Source: Prevotella veroralis DSM 19559 = JCM 6290
GTDB taxonomy: Bacteria > Bacteroidota > Bacteroidia > Bacteroidales > Bacteroidaceae
Reading direction: 5' to 3'
Length of the DNA stretch: 37,628 nt
NCBI RefSeq assembly: GCF_000377625.1
Contig: NZ_KB898341.1
Coordinates: forward strand, 1 to 37,628
The notes under the pieces were generated by a model. It was not told where the DNA came from, searched no databases, and saw only the letters and a program-made list of their open reading frames with translations. The position numbers and the translations under genes were made by a program. The first letter of the stretch is position 1. Each line of letters begins with the position of its first letter. This document shows positions 8,308 to 17,911 of this stretch, one piece after another.

Positions 8308-11300
8308 TTAGAAACTTAAACTCAGACCGAACGAATAGGTTGTTGGTGATGGATAACGACCATTATCTACACCATAAGAGTAACCGTTTATATCGGCTGT
8401 ACTTGCACCAATCTCTGGGTCATAACCATCGTAACCCGTGATGGTCAGCAGGTTCTGTATGTTCATATATACACGAACATTCTCCATTCCGAACTTTGTA
8501 ATCCACTTCTTTGGGAGAGTGTACCCCAGCGAGATATTCTTCAAGCGAATATAGGAACCATCTTCTATGTAACGATCGCTGATAACATCATTGTCATTAG
8601 GGTCAGTGATGGTAGCACGAGGGATATTCGTTCCAGGGTTTGCTACACGTATATTGTTAACATCGTTATACCAATAGTTACCTGCAGGATATGTCTTTGA
8701 AGGGTTGATTGGTTCTAAACGTGCGCGCCCTGTAACATCCTTGAGCTGATTACTCCACAAAGTATTCATGTGGGTAAGCTTCATCTTCATGTAGTTATAC
8801 ACTTTGTTACCATAGGAGCCATTGATAAAGATGTTAAGATCGAAGTTCTTATAGTGGAAAGTATTGGTCCAACCAAAAGTAAACTTTGGCATTGGCGAAC
8901 CTAAGTTGGTCTTGTCATAATCATCTATCTTACCATCTGGCTTACCATCAGGTCCACTAATATCCTTGAATTTTAAATCGCCTATCCATGGAGTTGTATT
9001 ACGTTCAAAGCTCTTGCCATCAGCAGGATACTTTGCCGTCTTAGGAGAGGTCTCTAAATCGGCTAAGTCTTTATAGACACCATCTGTAACAAAACCATAG
9101 AAGCTGTAGAGTGATTCACCTACATTCGACAAACTAACAACATCATTCCATTGTCCATAACCAACGATTGCTGCATTCTGTGTACCCGAGAGAGCAACCA
9201 GCTTATTCTTGTTCCATGATATCTGGAACTCTGAATCCCACTGGAAACGTCCTACTAATGGATGCGTATTCACTGTAAGCTCAAGACCTGTATTGCGAAT
9301 GGTTCCATAATTTCCGTATGGAGGTGCTAAAACAGATGATACATTACCCGATGTACCCATATAAGAAGGAAGCTGGAGTGGCATCAACATATCCTTTGAC
9401 TCCTTACGATACCAATCAAGCGTAAGATTAACTCGATTATTCAGTAATCCGAGGTCGAGTCCGAGATTCCATTGTTCTTGGCTTTCCCATTGTATATCAA
9501 GATTCGGAATATTATCAGGACGATATGACTTACCCAATAATGTTGGCATAGCCTTCATAAGTGTACCCCACTTGTAAGAGCCAATAGCTGAGTTACCAGT
9601 TTGTCCCCATCCTGCCCTCAACTTACCATTTGTAATATATTGGTTAAGGAAACTCTTCTTGAAGAAACTCTCATTGGTAAAGCGCCATGATGCTGCAAAC
9701 GAGTGAAATCCTGCCCATCGCTTGTTAGGACCGAAGTTGGAACTACCATCATAACGATAAGTATAAGTGGCATTATAACGATCGTTGAAAGCGTATGTAA
9801 GACGTGTGAATACTGATGCCATAGCTGAACTACCGAAGCCAACACCAATTGATGGAGTACCAGTACCTAAAGCTGGATTGTTTATAGTATTGGCTGGCAG
9901 ATTAGTATTCTCGGTACGATTGTTATCATACTTACTTTCCCACATTTCCTGACCAAGCATTGCAGAGAAGCTATGCTTACCTATTGTGTTTGAATAGGTT
10001 ATATAGTTCTTTAACTGCCAGAATGTTCCTGTACCTTTCTGAACCGATGCAGAGTTGATACTACGCTTCCAACTTCCTAAGTCAACTGTTGGGAAGAAAC
10101 GAAGACCACGATCAGCACTAAGGTCATAGCCTAACTCTGCATGCCATACTAAGTGCTTGATAGGTGTAACTTCAAAAAACAGGTTTCCATTAAGTTTGCG
10201 ACGTTCAAGTTTTATTTGGTTTAACATAGCCATCGCAATAGGATTAGGATTGGTGAACCCTTCCTTTGAAACTGATGAATAGCTTCCGTCTAAATTATAA
10301 ATAGGAATGTCAGGAGGAGTCGTTAACGAATAGTTGATAATACCTTGATCACTATCAGCCAACTTCAAATTGTCATTTGTGGAGGAGAAATTAGTACTCA
10401 AGCCCATCTTCAACCACGATTTCAGTTGTGCATCCAAGTTAACACGCATACCAAGACGATTGAACTCACTACCTATAATGGTTCCCTCTTGATTCATATA
10501 GTTGGCTGAAACATAGTACTGTATCTTATCAGAACCTCCTTGCGCAGAAATCTGGTGTGAATGTTGGAAAGCTGTTCTGAAGATAGCATCTTGCCAGTTT
10601 GTTCCTTTTCCTAACAAAGATGGATCTGCATAATGCTTGTCTGCTTCATCTTTATTAATCTGACCTGTCGTAACAAAGTCGTTGTAATAATCAGCAAACT
10701 CACGAAGATTCATAATGTCTAACCGACGGTTCTGACGACTCCATGCCATCATACCATCGTATGAGAACTTTGCTTCACCCGCCTTTCCACGACGTGTTGT
10801 AATAAGAACTACACCATTGGCACCCTGTGCTCCATAGATAGCTGTAGCAGAAGCATCCTTAAGAATCTCCATTGAGACAATGTCATTCGGATTGATTGTG
10901 GAGAGGGGTGATATAGTTGACACCTTACCATTTCCCAAGGCATCACCCAAACCATAGGATGAACCACTGGCACCACTACTCTGAATAATCACACCATCAA
11001 TAACATAGAGTGGTTCAGCATTGGCATTAATGGTGGCTTGTCCACGAACACGAATACTTGATGAGGTACCAGGAGCACCCGAAGTACTCGTAGCGGTAAC
11101 ACCAGCAGCACGTCCCTGTAAAGTTTGGTCGAGTGAGGTAACTATGGAACCACGCAATTTCTTCTCATCCATCGTAACCGAAGCACCAGATACATCGCTC
11201 TTCTTCATAGAACCATAACCAACAACAACGACTTCATTAAGAGAGACATTGTCTTCTGATAGTGTAACTTGATAAGTCGACTGTCCTGTGACCTTCACCT

Positions 11301-11592
11301 CTTTTGTCACATAACCTACGTATGAAATAACGAGCGTACTTCCAGTCTTCACCGAAAGCAAAAAGTTTCCGTCAAGGTCGGTAACCGTAGCATTGTTTGT
11401 TCCTTTCTCCTTTACTGTAGCACCAATAATAGCTTCCTTACCATCAGTAACTTGTCCTGTAATCTTTAGAGTCTGCTGTGTAATAGAATTTACAGCCCTT
11501 ACACCTGCTGCTTGTACATGTGGCGAATGTCCAAGCATTGTAAGTGCTAAACAGCTTACAACTAATGTAGTCTTTTTGTTATTTAATTCCAT
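8308..11592 (-). CDS. susC: SusC/RagA-family TonB-dependent outer-membrane transporter
   Basis: This is a 1094-residue receptor that imports oligosaccharides across the outer membrane with energy from TonB. It has a signal peptide to about residue 28, a carboxypeptidase-D-like regulatory domain at 43-118 (ITGQVTD... IIGATVKEKG), and the SusC signature LNEVVVVGYGSMKKSDVSGA near 118-137. A plug domain follows (about 140-270, with RVRGQATINANAEPLYVIDG) and then a 22-strand-type barrel ending in FGLSLSF with terminal Phe. It is the first gene of the PUL operon. No HTCS, ECF sigma or AraC regulator gene is next to it, so control is either distant or through the long leader upstream. Confidence 0.97.
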   Translation of the reverse strand: MELNNKKTTLVVSCLALTMLGHSPHVQAAGVRAVNSITQQTLKITGQVTDGKEAIIGATVKEKGTNNATVTDLDGNFLLSVKTGSTLVISYVGYVTKEVKVTGQSTYQVTLSEDNVSLNEVVVVGYGSMKKSDVSGASVTMDEKKLRGSIVTSLDQTLQGRAAGVTATSTSGAPGTSSSIRVRGQATINANAEPLYVIDGVIIQSSGASGSSYGLGDALGNGKVSTISPLSTINPNDIVSMEILKDASATAIYGAQGANGVVLITTRRGKAGEAKFSYDGMMAWSRQNRRLDIMNLREFADYYNDFVTTGQINKDEADKHYADPSLLGKGTNWQDAIFRTAFQHSHQISAQGGSDKIQYYVSANYMNQEGTIIGSEFNRLGMRVNLDAQLKSWLKMGLSTNFSSTNDNLKLADSDQGIINYSLTTPPDIPIYNLDGSYSSVSKEGFTNPNPIAMAMLNQIKLERRKLNGNLFFEVTPIKHLVWHAELGYDLSADRGLRFFPTVDLGSWKRSINSASVQKGTGTFWQLKNYITYSNTIGKHSFSAMLGQEMWESKYDNNRTENTNLPANTINNPALGTGTPSIGVGFGSSAMASVFTRLTYAFNDRYNATYTYRYDGSSNFGPNKRWAGFHSFAASWRFTNESFFKKSFLNQYITNGKLRAGWGQTGNSAIGSYKWGTLMKAMPTLLGKSYRPDNIPNLDIQWESQEQWNLGLDLGLLNNRVNLTLDWYRKESKDMLMPLQLPSYMGTSGNVSSVLAPPYGNYGTIRNTGLELTVNTHPLVGRFQWDSEFQISWNKNKLVALSGTQNAAIVGYGQWNDVVSLSNVGESLYSFYGFVTDGVYKDLADLETSPKTAKYPADGKSFERNTTPWIGDLKFKDISGPDGKPDGKIDDYDKTNLGSPMPKFTFGWTNTFHYKNFDLNIFINGSYGNKVYNYMKMKLTHMNTLWSNQLKDVTGRARLEPINPSKTYPAGNYWYNDVNNIRVANPGTNIPRATITDPNDNDVISDRYIEDGSYIRLKNISLGYTLPKKWITKFGMENVRVYMNIQNLLTITGYDGYDPEIGASTADINGYSYGVDNGRYPSPTTYSFGLSLSF

Positions 11593-11806
11593 TATAATTG
11601 GGGTTTAGATAGTTCTTCTTTAATTAACCATTATGATTTTCTTGCCTTATAGGGTAGAGACTCATATGTTAAATTGCTGTTACACAACGTTTTTAGTTTC
11701 TTATTTGTATTCATCTTTCCTCTGTATTCTTTGATTCCAGATGATAAACTTTTGTTCAATTTAGGTTATATATTCAATGCTATTTAGCAAAAGAATAACT
11801 TCGGTG

Positions 11807-11814
11807 CAAAGATA
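11807..11814 (-). promoter_or_regulatory. susC-proximal -7 box
   Basis: The minus strand reads TATCTTTG, an exact TAnnTTTG match, about 215 bp before the susC start. No TTG is present at the usual distance upstream, which would fit a promoter that needs an activator. Confidence 0.5.
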
Positions 11815-12058
11815 TATTTAATTTAGGAATAGTTATTGTATTATTTTGTTGGTTACTGATACTATATTGATAACCTTTTATCAAGAGCAATTTTCTTATG
11901 AAAAAATGCTATATTATATGACTGTTTTTGTCTTTCATAGTGGTTGGAATGTAGAAAAACAGGGAAAAACAAGTCCTTTTTCTCCAAGTCTTACAAGTTT
12001 TTTATTGGGAAATGATGCTCTTTGGATCATCAAACAAAGTGCTTTTTGAAGCATTGCA

Positions 12059-12119
12059 GAATAAAGAAAGGGAAAAACCCTCGCTCGTTTATAGCTCGTA
12101 ACCCATTTATTCTTTATTC
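12059..12119 (-). other. Stem-loop in the susC leader
   Basis: GAATAAAGAA at 12059-12068 pairs perfectly with 12110-12119 around a 41-base loop that itself holds GGG-AAAAA-CCC. It lies downstream of the duplicated minus-strand promoter, so it would be in the RNA. Its role could be structure, partial termination or the body of a small RNA. Confidence 0.4.
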
Positions 12120-12191
12120 ATTTCTACCCCTGTTGATTATCTGAAAGATACAATATTCTTGAGTCTTTTGCGGGCTTATTCCTCATTATCG

Positions 12192-12239
12192 TGTTGTTAT
12201 TGCTATCACAAAGGTACATATTTTCAGGCAAAACACAAC
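12192..12239 (-). promoter_or_regulatory. Distal minus-strand promoter, copy 1 of a direct repeat
   Basis: The minus strand has TTG (12238-12236), 19 bp, then TACCTTTG (12216-12209), a full match to the Bacteroidota consensus. The whole 48-bp segment is repeated 77 bp away with about 80 percent identity. It points toward susC, more than 600 bp upstream. Confidence 0.65.
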
Positions 12240-12268
12240 TTCTCTGACTTATATACTGACGATGAAAT

Positions 12269-12316
12269 TGTTGTTGTTGCTACCATAAAGGTACATAATT
12301 TTAGGTAAGTTACAAC
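12269..12316 (-). promoter_or_regulatory. Distal minus-strand promoter, copy 2 of a direct repeat
   Basis: This copy keeps TTG (12315-12313) and the 19-bp spacing, but the -7 box reads TACCTTTA (12293-12286), with the last base changed. It may be a weaker promoter, or the repeat may keep a binding site rather than the promoter itself. Confidence 0.5.
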
Positions 12317-12346
12317 GCTAATAATGCTATTTAATGACACTTTCTC

Positions 12347-12377
12347 TTGCTGTTTAATAAGAAAATAATTAACTTCG
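12347..12377 (+). promoter_or_regulatory. Candidate promoter for the two-domain esterase
   Basis: TTG at 12347-12349 is followed after 20 bp by TAACTTCG (12370-12377), one base off TAnnTTTG. The predicted RNA start lies about 60 bp before the chosen ATG at 12444. Confidence 0.4.
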
Positions 12378-12443
12378 CAGATGTTCTGATATAATTAAAA
12401 CAAGGTGAGTAGACGCCGATCTACTCACTTAGAAGAATCTATT

Positions 12444-14516
12444 ATGCGGAGACTTGCTATATTATTAATAGTGCTCTTGACGGCTGTCTTGGCTTTTGCT
12501 GACGGTCGCATTAAGGTGGCATGTGTGGGTAACAGCGTTACATGGGGCTATGGTTTGACCAACAGGGAGGCTGAGTGTTACCCTGTGCAGTTGCAGAGGA
12601 TGTTAGGAAATAAGTATGATGTGCGTAATTTCGGACACTCTGGTAGTACGCTTTTGAGCCACGGTCACCGTCCATATATCGACCAGCAGGAGTATAAGGA
12701 GGCGTTGGCTTTCAAGGCAGATAGGGTTATTATCCACTTAGGACTCAATGACACGGACCCGAGAAATTGGCCGGAATACGCCGAAGAGTTCAATGCTGAC
12801 TATATAAAACTCGTCAACTCGTTCCGCAGAGTGAACCCAAAAGCACAGATATGGATATGCTTGATGTCGCCAATCTTCGAACGTCACCCTCGCTTCGAGA
12901 GTGGAACAAGGGACTGGCACACGCTTATTCAGCAGCATATCAAGCAGGTGGCAGTGGCAGAGAACCTCCCGTTAATCGACCTTTATACGCCTCTTCACAG
13001 TCGTCCCGACCTCTTTTCCGATGCGCTCCACCCCAATGCTGAGGGCGCAAAGATCATTGCCGAGACCGTTTATAAGGCTCTGACAGGTAATTATGGAGGT
13101 CTTTCTCTTGCGCCATTCTATACCGATGGGATGGTAATGCAGCGTGATGTACCGATCAGCTTTCGTGGTCTTGCCAATGTGGGGAGCGTTGTCAAGGTCA
13201 CTTTCGAGGGTCAGAGCCAGTCAACGACAGCGGCTACAGACGGCACATGGAGCATTCGCTTCCCTGCTCATGAGGCTGGCGGACCTTATAAAGCGGTGAT
13301 AATCGCAGGGAAAGAGAAGCTGATTTTGAGGGATATATACGTTGGTGAGGTGTGGTTGTGTTCGGGGCAATCGAACATGGAATTGCCCGTTTCTGCCGTA
13401 CAAAGTCGTGAGCAAGACCTCTCGGAGGCTGATCAACAATCGTTGATCCACCTTTTTAATATGCCAACACGCTATCCGACGGATGCAAAGAGTTGGTCTT
13501 TAGCGGTGTGCGATTCGGTGAATAGGCATCAACTTCTGCGTGTTGGACCCTGGAAAAACTGCTCGCACGAGTCGTTGTCGGGCTTCTCTGCGGTGGCATA
13601 TCACTTCGGTAAGACTTTAGCGGATAGTCTACAAGTGCCCATCGGACTGATTTGTAATGCCGTGGGAGGCACTACCACCGAGTCATGGATCGACCGATCA
13701 ACGCTCGAAAGGGCTTTCCCAGCCATCTTGCGCAACTGGTTTCATGGCGACTTCGGTATGAAGTGGGCGCGAGAACGTGCCTTGCTGAATGTCGCCAACA
13801 GCACGAATCCATTGCAGCAGCACCCTTATTCGCCTGCATATATGTACGAAACGGGCATGACGCCATTGTCGGGTTATGCGGTGAAAGGCGTTGTGTGGTA
13901 TCAAGGAGAGTCGAATGCGCATAATATCGAACTGCATGAACGCCTTTTCCCATTGCTTGAGAAGAGTTGGCGTAACTTCTTCCACCAATCGAATCTACCC
14001 TTTTATTTCGTACAATTATCTAGTCTGAACCGTCGTTCTTGGCCGCGTTTTCGCGATTCACAAAGGCGTATGGCATCCCAATTAGAGCACACTTGGATGG
14101 TGGTAACAACCGACTTGGGCGATTCACTCGATGTGCATTACACGAATAAGAAACCCGTTGGTGAGCGATTGGCAATGCAGGCTTTGCACCATAGCTATGG
14201 GCGAAATATCACGTCCGAGGGGCCTGTTATAGAACAAGTGGAGCCTGTTGATGGAGGGTTGTTATTGACCTTCTCGAATGCAAAAGGGCTCCACGCCACG
14301 GGTAACCGATTGATTGGTTTTGAATTAGCAGGTGCCGATGGCATCTATTATGAAGCGCAAGCAATGATAGAGAATAGCAATCAGGTGCGTGTGACCAATG
14401 CGCTTTCAGTGCCCCATCCTGTTAGTGTTCGTTATGCTTGGCAGCCCTTTACTCGTGCCAACTTAGTTAATGACAAGGGGTTACCGTGCAGCACATTTGA
14501 AATAGAGGAACATTAG
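12444..14516 (+). CDS. Two-domain esterase: SGNH/GDSL hydrolase fused to SASA acetylesterase
   Basis: With the ATG at 12444 the product has 690 residues and a clean signal peptide, MRRLAILLIVLLTAVLAFA; the frame is open from a GTG at 12405, but that would add 13 charged residues before it. Domain 1 (about 20-215) is an SGNH hydrolase with VGNSVTWGYG (S31; the usual Asp of GDS is Asn), LGLND (N102) and DALHPN (D193, H196). Domain 2 (about 220-690) is SASA-like with CSGQSNMELP (S310) and an intact QGESNA. The second half is a relative of the esterase at 1930-3354. Two active sites on one secreted chain suggest removal of acetyl groups at different positions. GC content and codon use look higher than in the PUL, so it may have a separate origin. 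Confidence 0.88.
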   Translation: MRRLAILLIVLLTAVLAFADGRIKVACVGNSVTWGYGLTNREAECYPVQLQRMLGNKYDVRNFGHSGSTLLSHGHRPYIDQQEYKEALAFKADRVIIHLGLNDTDPRNWPEYAEEFNADYIKLVNSFRRVNPKAQIWICLMSPIFERHPRFESGTRDWHTLIQQHIKQVAVAENLPLIDLYTPLHSRPDLFSDALHPNAEGAKIIAETVYKALTGNYGGLSLAPFYTDGMVMQRDVPISFRGLANVGSVVKVTFEGQSQSTTAATDGTWSIRFPAHEAGGPYKAVIIAGKEKLILRDIYVGEVWLCSGQSNMELPVSAVQSREQDLSEADQQSLIHLFNMPTRYPTDAKSWSLAVCDSVNRHQLLRVGPWKNCSHESLSGFSAVAYHFGKTLADSLQVPIGLICNAVGGTTTESWIDRSTLERAFPAILRNWFHGDFGMKWARERALLNVANSTNPLQQHPYSPAYMYETGMTPLSGYAVKGVVWYQGESNAHNIELHERLFPLLEKSWRNFFHQSNLPFYFVQLSSLNRRSWPRFRDSQRRMASQLEHTWMVVTTDLGDSLDVHYTNKKPVGERLAMQALHHSYGRNITSEGPVIEQVEPVDGGLLLTFSNAKGLHATGNRLIGFELAGADGIYYEAQAMIENSNQVRVTNALSVPHPVSVRYAWQPFTRANLVNDKGLPCSTFEIEEH

Positions 14517-14546
14517 AACAGAGTACATAGTAGGGGATAGTTAAGG

Positions 14547-14631
14547 CAGAGTAACATATTAACAGAGGTGTTGGTAACGGATTCTTTCGACAGAAGAAAT
14601 GTGTTTTAACGACAGAGTAACATATTAACAG
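14547..14631 (+). repeat. Exact 19-bp direct repeat, 66 bp apart
   Basis: CAGAGTAACATATTAACAG occurs at 14547-14565 and again at 14613-14631 without mismatch. It starts just after the esterase stop codon. Confidence 0.8.
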
Positions 14632-14792
14632 GGAGATTAGTAACAGAGTATTAGATAGGAAGTATATCATGAATAGAACTTGGTGGAACGCATTTTTATC
14701 ACGGAAGGAATATAATGAACAGAACTTAATGGGAATACAGAGTTCCTAAAGGATCATGGGCGTGTACAGGAGCTGATGCCATTGCGTAATTC

Positions 14793-14851
14793 AAGAAAGC
14801 CTCTTCTTCATTTGAAGAAGGCGTTTCTTCATAACGAAGAGAGGCTTTCTT
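14793..14851. repeat. Compound hairpin element
   Basis: An outer 11-bp stem (AAGAAAGCCTC at 14793-14803 with GAGGCTTTCTT at 14841-14851) encloses an 8-bp stem with a two-base loop (CTTCTTCA at 14803-14810, TGAAGAAG at 14813-14820). It can act as a terminator for the convergent genes or be a small mobile repeat. Confidence 0.65.
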
Positions 14852-14892
14852 CACATCAAGGAAACGCCCCCTTTGTTTTAAGGATACCTTTT

Positions 14893-14945
14893 CCTAACCT
14901 GCTCCCGCTAGGCACTCCTCCCCTTGGGGGAGGCTGGGAGGGGTT
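14893..14945 (+). repeat. Dispersed 53-bp repeat, copy A
   Basis: The segment runs from CCTAACCTGCTCCCGCTAGG through CCTCCCCTTGGGGGAGG to GGGGTT. The GC-rich centre is a near-perfect hairpin. Related copies lie at 15154-15208 (same direction) and 37163-37215 (opposite direction). Confidence 0.8.
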
Positions 14946-14985
14946 ATTCCATTCGGAGAATGGTTTGGGGGAGAGGCTTCAAACT

Positions 14986-15120
14986 AGGGACAGATGCCCT
15001 CGTATGTCCGCTTTTTCATTCCTTCGTGGCATCTCATCAGGCAACATCCCCTTCCTCTGAGGGGCTTTGGGCGGCTTTCACTGGCTGCGTTCTGGCGGAC
15101 AGACGAGGGCGTCTGTCCCT
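14986..15120. repeat. 25-bp inverted repeat pair
   Basis: 14986-15010 and 15096-15120 are inverted copies differing at 2 of 25 positions, 85 bp apart. The second copy has its own 9-bp hairpin (GGACAGACG at 15097-15105, CGTCTGTCC at 15110-15118). Confidence 0.75.
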
Positions 15121-15236
15121 ACTTTGTGGCTTCATTGGGATAAGAAAAAACATCCTAACTAATTTCTGCTAAGCACTTCTCCCCCTTGAGAGAGGCTGGG
15201 ATGGGGTTCCATCCAAAGGCGTCTGTCCCTACTTTG
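15108..15236 (+). repeat. Exact 19-bp direct repeat GGCGTCTGTCCCTACTTTG
   Basis: Copies lie at 15108-15126 and 15218-15236. The first overlaps the second arm of the inverted pair, so the second copy may be a partial duplicate of that element. Confidence 0.75.
15154..15208 (+). repeat. Dispersed 53-bp repeat, copy B (diverged)
   Basis: It aligns end to end with copy A, from CCTAACTAATTTCTGCTAAG to GGATGGGGTT, with several changes that weaken the central hairpin. Confidence 0.7.
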
Positions 15237-15274
15237 AAAACTCTCCTTCGTTCCTTTTTCGGGTTCCCTCACCT

Positions 15275-16510
<1,236 letters not shown>

Positions 16511-16575
16511 TCAGCTTCTAAAGACCCTCTTCTGGGTCAGATATACAGCTCATTATAAATACGATTGATTGTTTA

Positions 16576-16583
16576 CAAAGGTA
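16576..16583 (-). promoter_or_regulatory. -7 box for the CE1-like esterase
   Basis: The minus strand reads TACCTTTG, an exact consensus match about 100 bp before the esterase ATG. No clear TTG is seen at the usual distance. Confidence 0.5.
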
Positions 16584-16688
16584 CAAAAAATAATGGTTAG
16601 TATGTCAGGAGTTTGTAGGCAGGAGTGAAGAAGAATGCCAATTTTAACAAAAATAAGTCTCACGTGCGATATTGTTAACGCTTAATAA

Positions 16689-16752
16689 TTTCCATTGGAA
16701 ATTTGGTTGTATCGGAAAAAGTACGTATCTTTGCATCGTTTTCCATAGGAAA
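16689..16752 (+). promoter_or_regulatory. trx-marR promoter flanked by two matching palindromes
   Basis: TTTG (16702-16705), 20 bp, then TATCTTTG (16726-16733) is a strong consensus promoter. A 13-bp palindrome TTTCCATTGGAAA (16689-16701) abuts the -33 element, and a second, TTTCCATAGGAAA (16740-16752), lies at the expected RNA start. Their centres are 51 bp apart, close to five helical turns. This is the layout of a paired operator; the MarR-like protein encoded by the same operon is the obvious candidate to bind it. Confidence 0.7.
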
Positions 16753-16828
16753 CAATATTAAAAGAGTAATTCTTTAAGGATGCTCGAAACCTTTAAGTAA
16801 TAATAAAAATAGGTAATATTAAAAGAAT

Positions 16829-17350
16829 ATGAAGCGTAAATCGACACTTGCATTAGCCTTCATGCTATTAGGAATGACGGCATGCACTGCAAATAGTAAG
16901 CCTGCCAGTGGTGCTGATAATGGTACAACTGGGGGGAAGACAACGGAACAAACAAATACAAATAACCATAACGAAGGAAAGGAAACAGAAATGAATGTAA
17001 CTGAAATGACCGCTGAGATGTTTAAAGAGAAGGTGATGGACTATGAGAAGAACCCACAGTCTTGGGTTTTCAAGGGTGACAAGCCCGTCATAGTAGACTT
17101 CTATGCGACATGGTGCGGACCCTGTAAAGCAACAGCTCCAGTGCTTGAAGAGGTAGCAGGAGACTATGCCGGTAAGATCGACGTATATAAGGTTGATGTC
17201 GATAAACAGCCTGAATTGGCTTCTCTCTTTGGCATTCGTTCAATCCCATCATTGCTCTTTATCCCTAAAGAAGGTAAGCCCACAATGCAGACGGGAGCAA
17301 TGAATAAGCCACAGTTCGAGGAAGCTATCAAGTCAACCTTGCTGAAGTAA
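16829..17350 (+). CDS. Thioredoxin-fold lipoprotein
   Basis: This is a 173-residue thioredoxin-like protein with lipobox GMTAC (C19), then a flexible linker rich in Asn, Thr and Gly to about residue 53. The thioredoxin domain (about 57-172) has the active site WCGPC (C96, C99) and the cis-proline at P140 in RSIPSLLF. WCGPC is the classical reducing thioredoxin signature, but the lipobox means the protein sits outside the cytoplasm on a membrane. It may reduce disulfides in periplasmic or outer-membrane proteins, with electrons from a DsbD/CcdA-type carrier encoded elsewhere. It is first in an operon with the MarR-like gene 17 bp downstream, under the palindrome-flanked promoter. Confidence 0.92.
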   Translation: MKRKSTLALAFMLLGMTACTANSKPASGADNGTTGGKTTEQTNTNNHNEGKETEMNVTEMTAEMFKEKVMDYEKNPQSWVFKGDKPVIVDFYATWCGPCKATAPVLEEVAGDYAGKIDVYKVDVDKQPELASLFGIRSIPSLLFIPKEGKPTMQTGAMNKPQFEEAIKSTLLK

Positions 17351-17367
17351 GGGCATAGAAGGGGCTA

Positions 17368-17727
17368 ATGAATAGTGAATGTATTCGTAAGATCCGTGAT
17401 ATATCACGTGTTGTAACCGTCTTCGAAACCGACTTGCAGCAGCGAGTGGGGCTGAATATCAATGAGGCTGCACTGCTTTGTTTGCTCTCCGAACACGATG
17501 ATTCCATGTTAGCAAGTGAGATTGCTGATGAGCTGGAGATGACTCGTTCGAATGCTTCGAAGGTGATTGCAGCACTTGAGAGATGCTCGTTGATTCGTCG
17601 CCGAGCCTGCTCGGAGGATGGACGGTGCCAACGATTCCACATTACCAAACATGGTTTAGAGAAGTTGGCACAGATACATTGCGATTCGATTGTGGTTCCT
17701 GAAGGATTGAAAGGACTTATCGAGTAG
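17368..17727 (+). CDS. MarR-family winged-helix regulator
   Basis: This is a 119-residue DNA-binding protein. LNINEAALLCLLSEHDD and ASEIADELEMTRSNASKVIAAL form the helix-turn-helix, followed by the wing RRRACSEDGRCQRFHITKHG. It is shorter than typical MarR proteins (about 140 residues), mainly in the C-terminal dimer helix. Cysteines at residues 5, 38, 73, 80, 87 and 104 would allow redox sensing, as in OhrR/MgrA-type members, though this is inferred. The gene follows the thioredoxin gene by 17 bp with AGAAGGGG before the ATG, so it probably controls its own operon. Confidence 0.85.
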   Translation: MNSECIRKIRDISRVVTVFETDLQQRVGLNINEAALLCLLSEHDDSMLASEIADELEMTRSNASKVIAALERCSLIRRRACSEDGRCQRFHITKHGLEKLAQIHCDSIVVPEGLKGLIE

Positions 17728-17898
17728 TTGCTTGATAGGTCCTTTTAAAGTGGTAAAATGGTGGCAGTTCTATTTAAGCAAGTGTATTTTATCTATTAAA
17801 CGATAGCTTTTACTGCCGAATGATTGACGTATATCAAAAAGTAAGGGAAGCTCTTCTATCTTTCTGAAACTATGACAATGACTATCAATTATTTGTAG

Positions 17899-17906
17899 TA
17901 TCTTTG
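17899..17906 (+). promoter_or_regulatory. -7 box with no coding gene downstream
   Basis: TATCTTTG is an exact match, followed by about 200 bp of hairpin-forming sequence and no open frame of note. No TTG at the usual distance. Confidence 0.5.
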
Positions 17907-17911
17907 CGAAA

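Larger units (their letters stand above)
11593..12443. other. Long divergent intergenic region and susC leader
   Basis: These 850 bp separate susC (minus) from the two-domain esterase (plus). It contains a -7 box 215 bp before susC (11807-11814), an inverted repeat (12059-12119), a duplicated minus-strand promoter (12192-12316) and a plus-strand promoter candidate (12347-12377). No gene over 60 codons is convincing. A minus-strand 20-codon frame starts at the ATG about 12187, reading MRNKPAKDSR and onward, but it is too short to judge. The arrangement suggests a transcribed leader of about 600 nt or a separate small RNA upstream of susC. Confidence 0.55.
14517..15274. other. Repeat-rich intergenic region without genes
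   Basis: This stretch lies between convergent esterase genes and carries several unrelated repeat types: a 19-bp direct repeat (14547, 14613), a compound hairpin (14793-14851), two copies of a dispersed 53-bp repeat (14893, 15154), a 25-bp inverted pair (14986, 15096) and a 19-bp direct repeat (15108, 15218). Open frames here are rich in repeats and have no family signal. It looks like a landing place for small non-coding repeats. Confidence 0.65.

Noticed and set aside
11846..12049. 67-codon plus-strand open frame in the susC leader
   Set aside because: Composition follows AT-rich non-coding DNA, no ribosome binding site, no recognisable motif.
12405..12443. Upstream GTG start for the two-domain esterase
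   Set aside because: It would place 13 charged residues before a clear signal peptide; ATG at 12444 is better.
14776..15060. 94-codon open frame
   Set aside because: It consists almost wholly of hairpin and repeat sequence.
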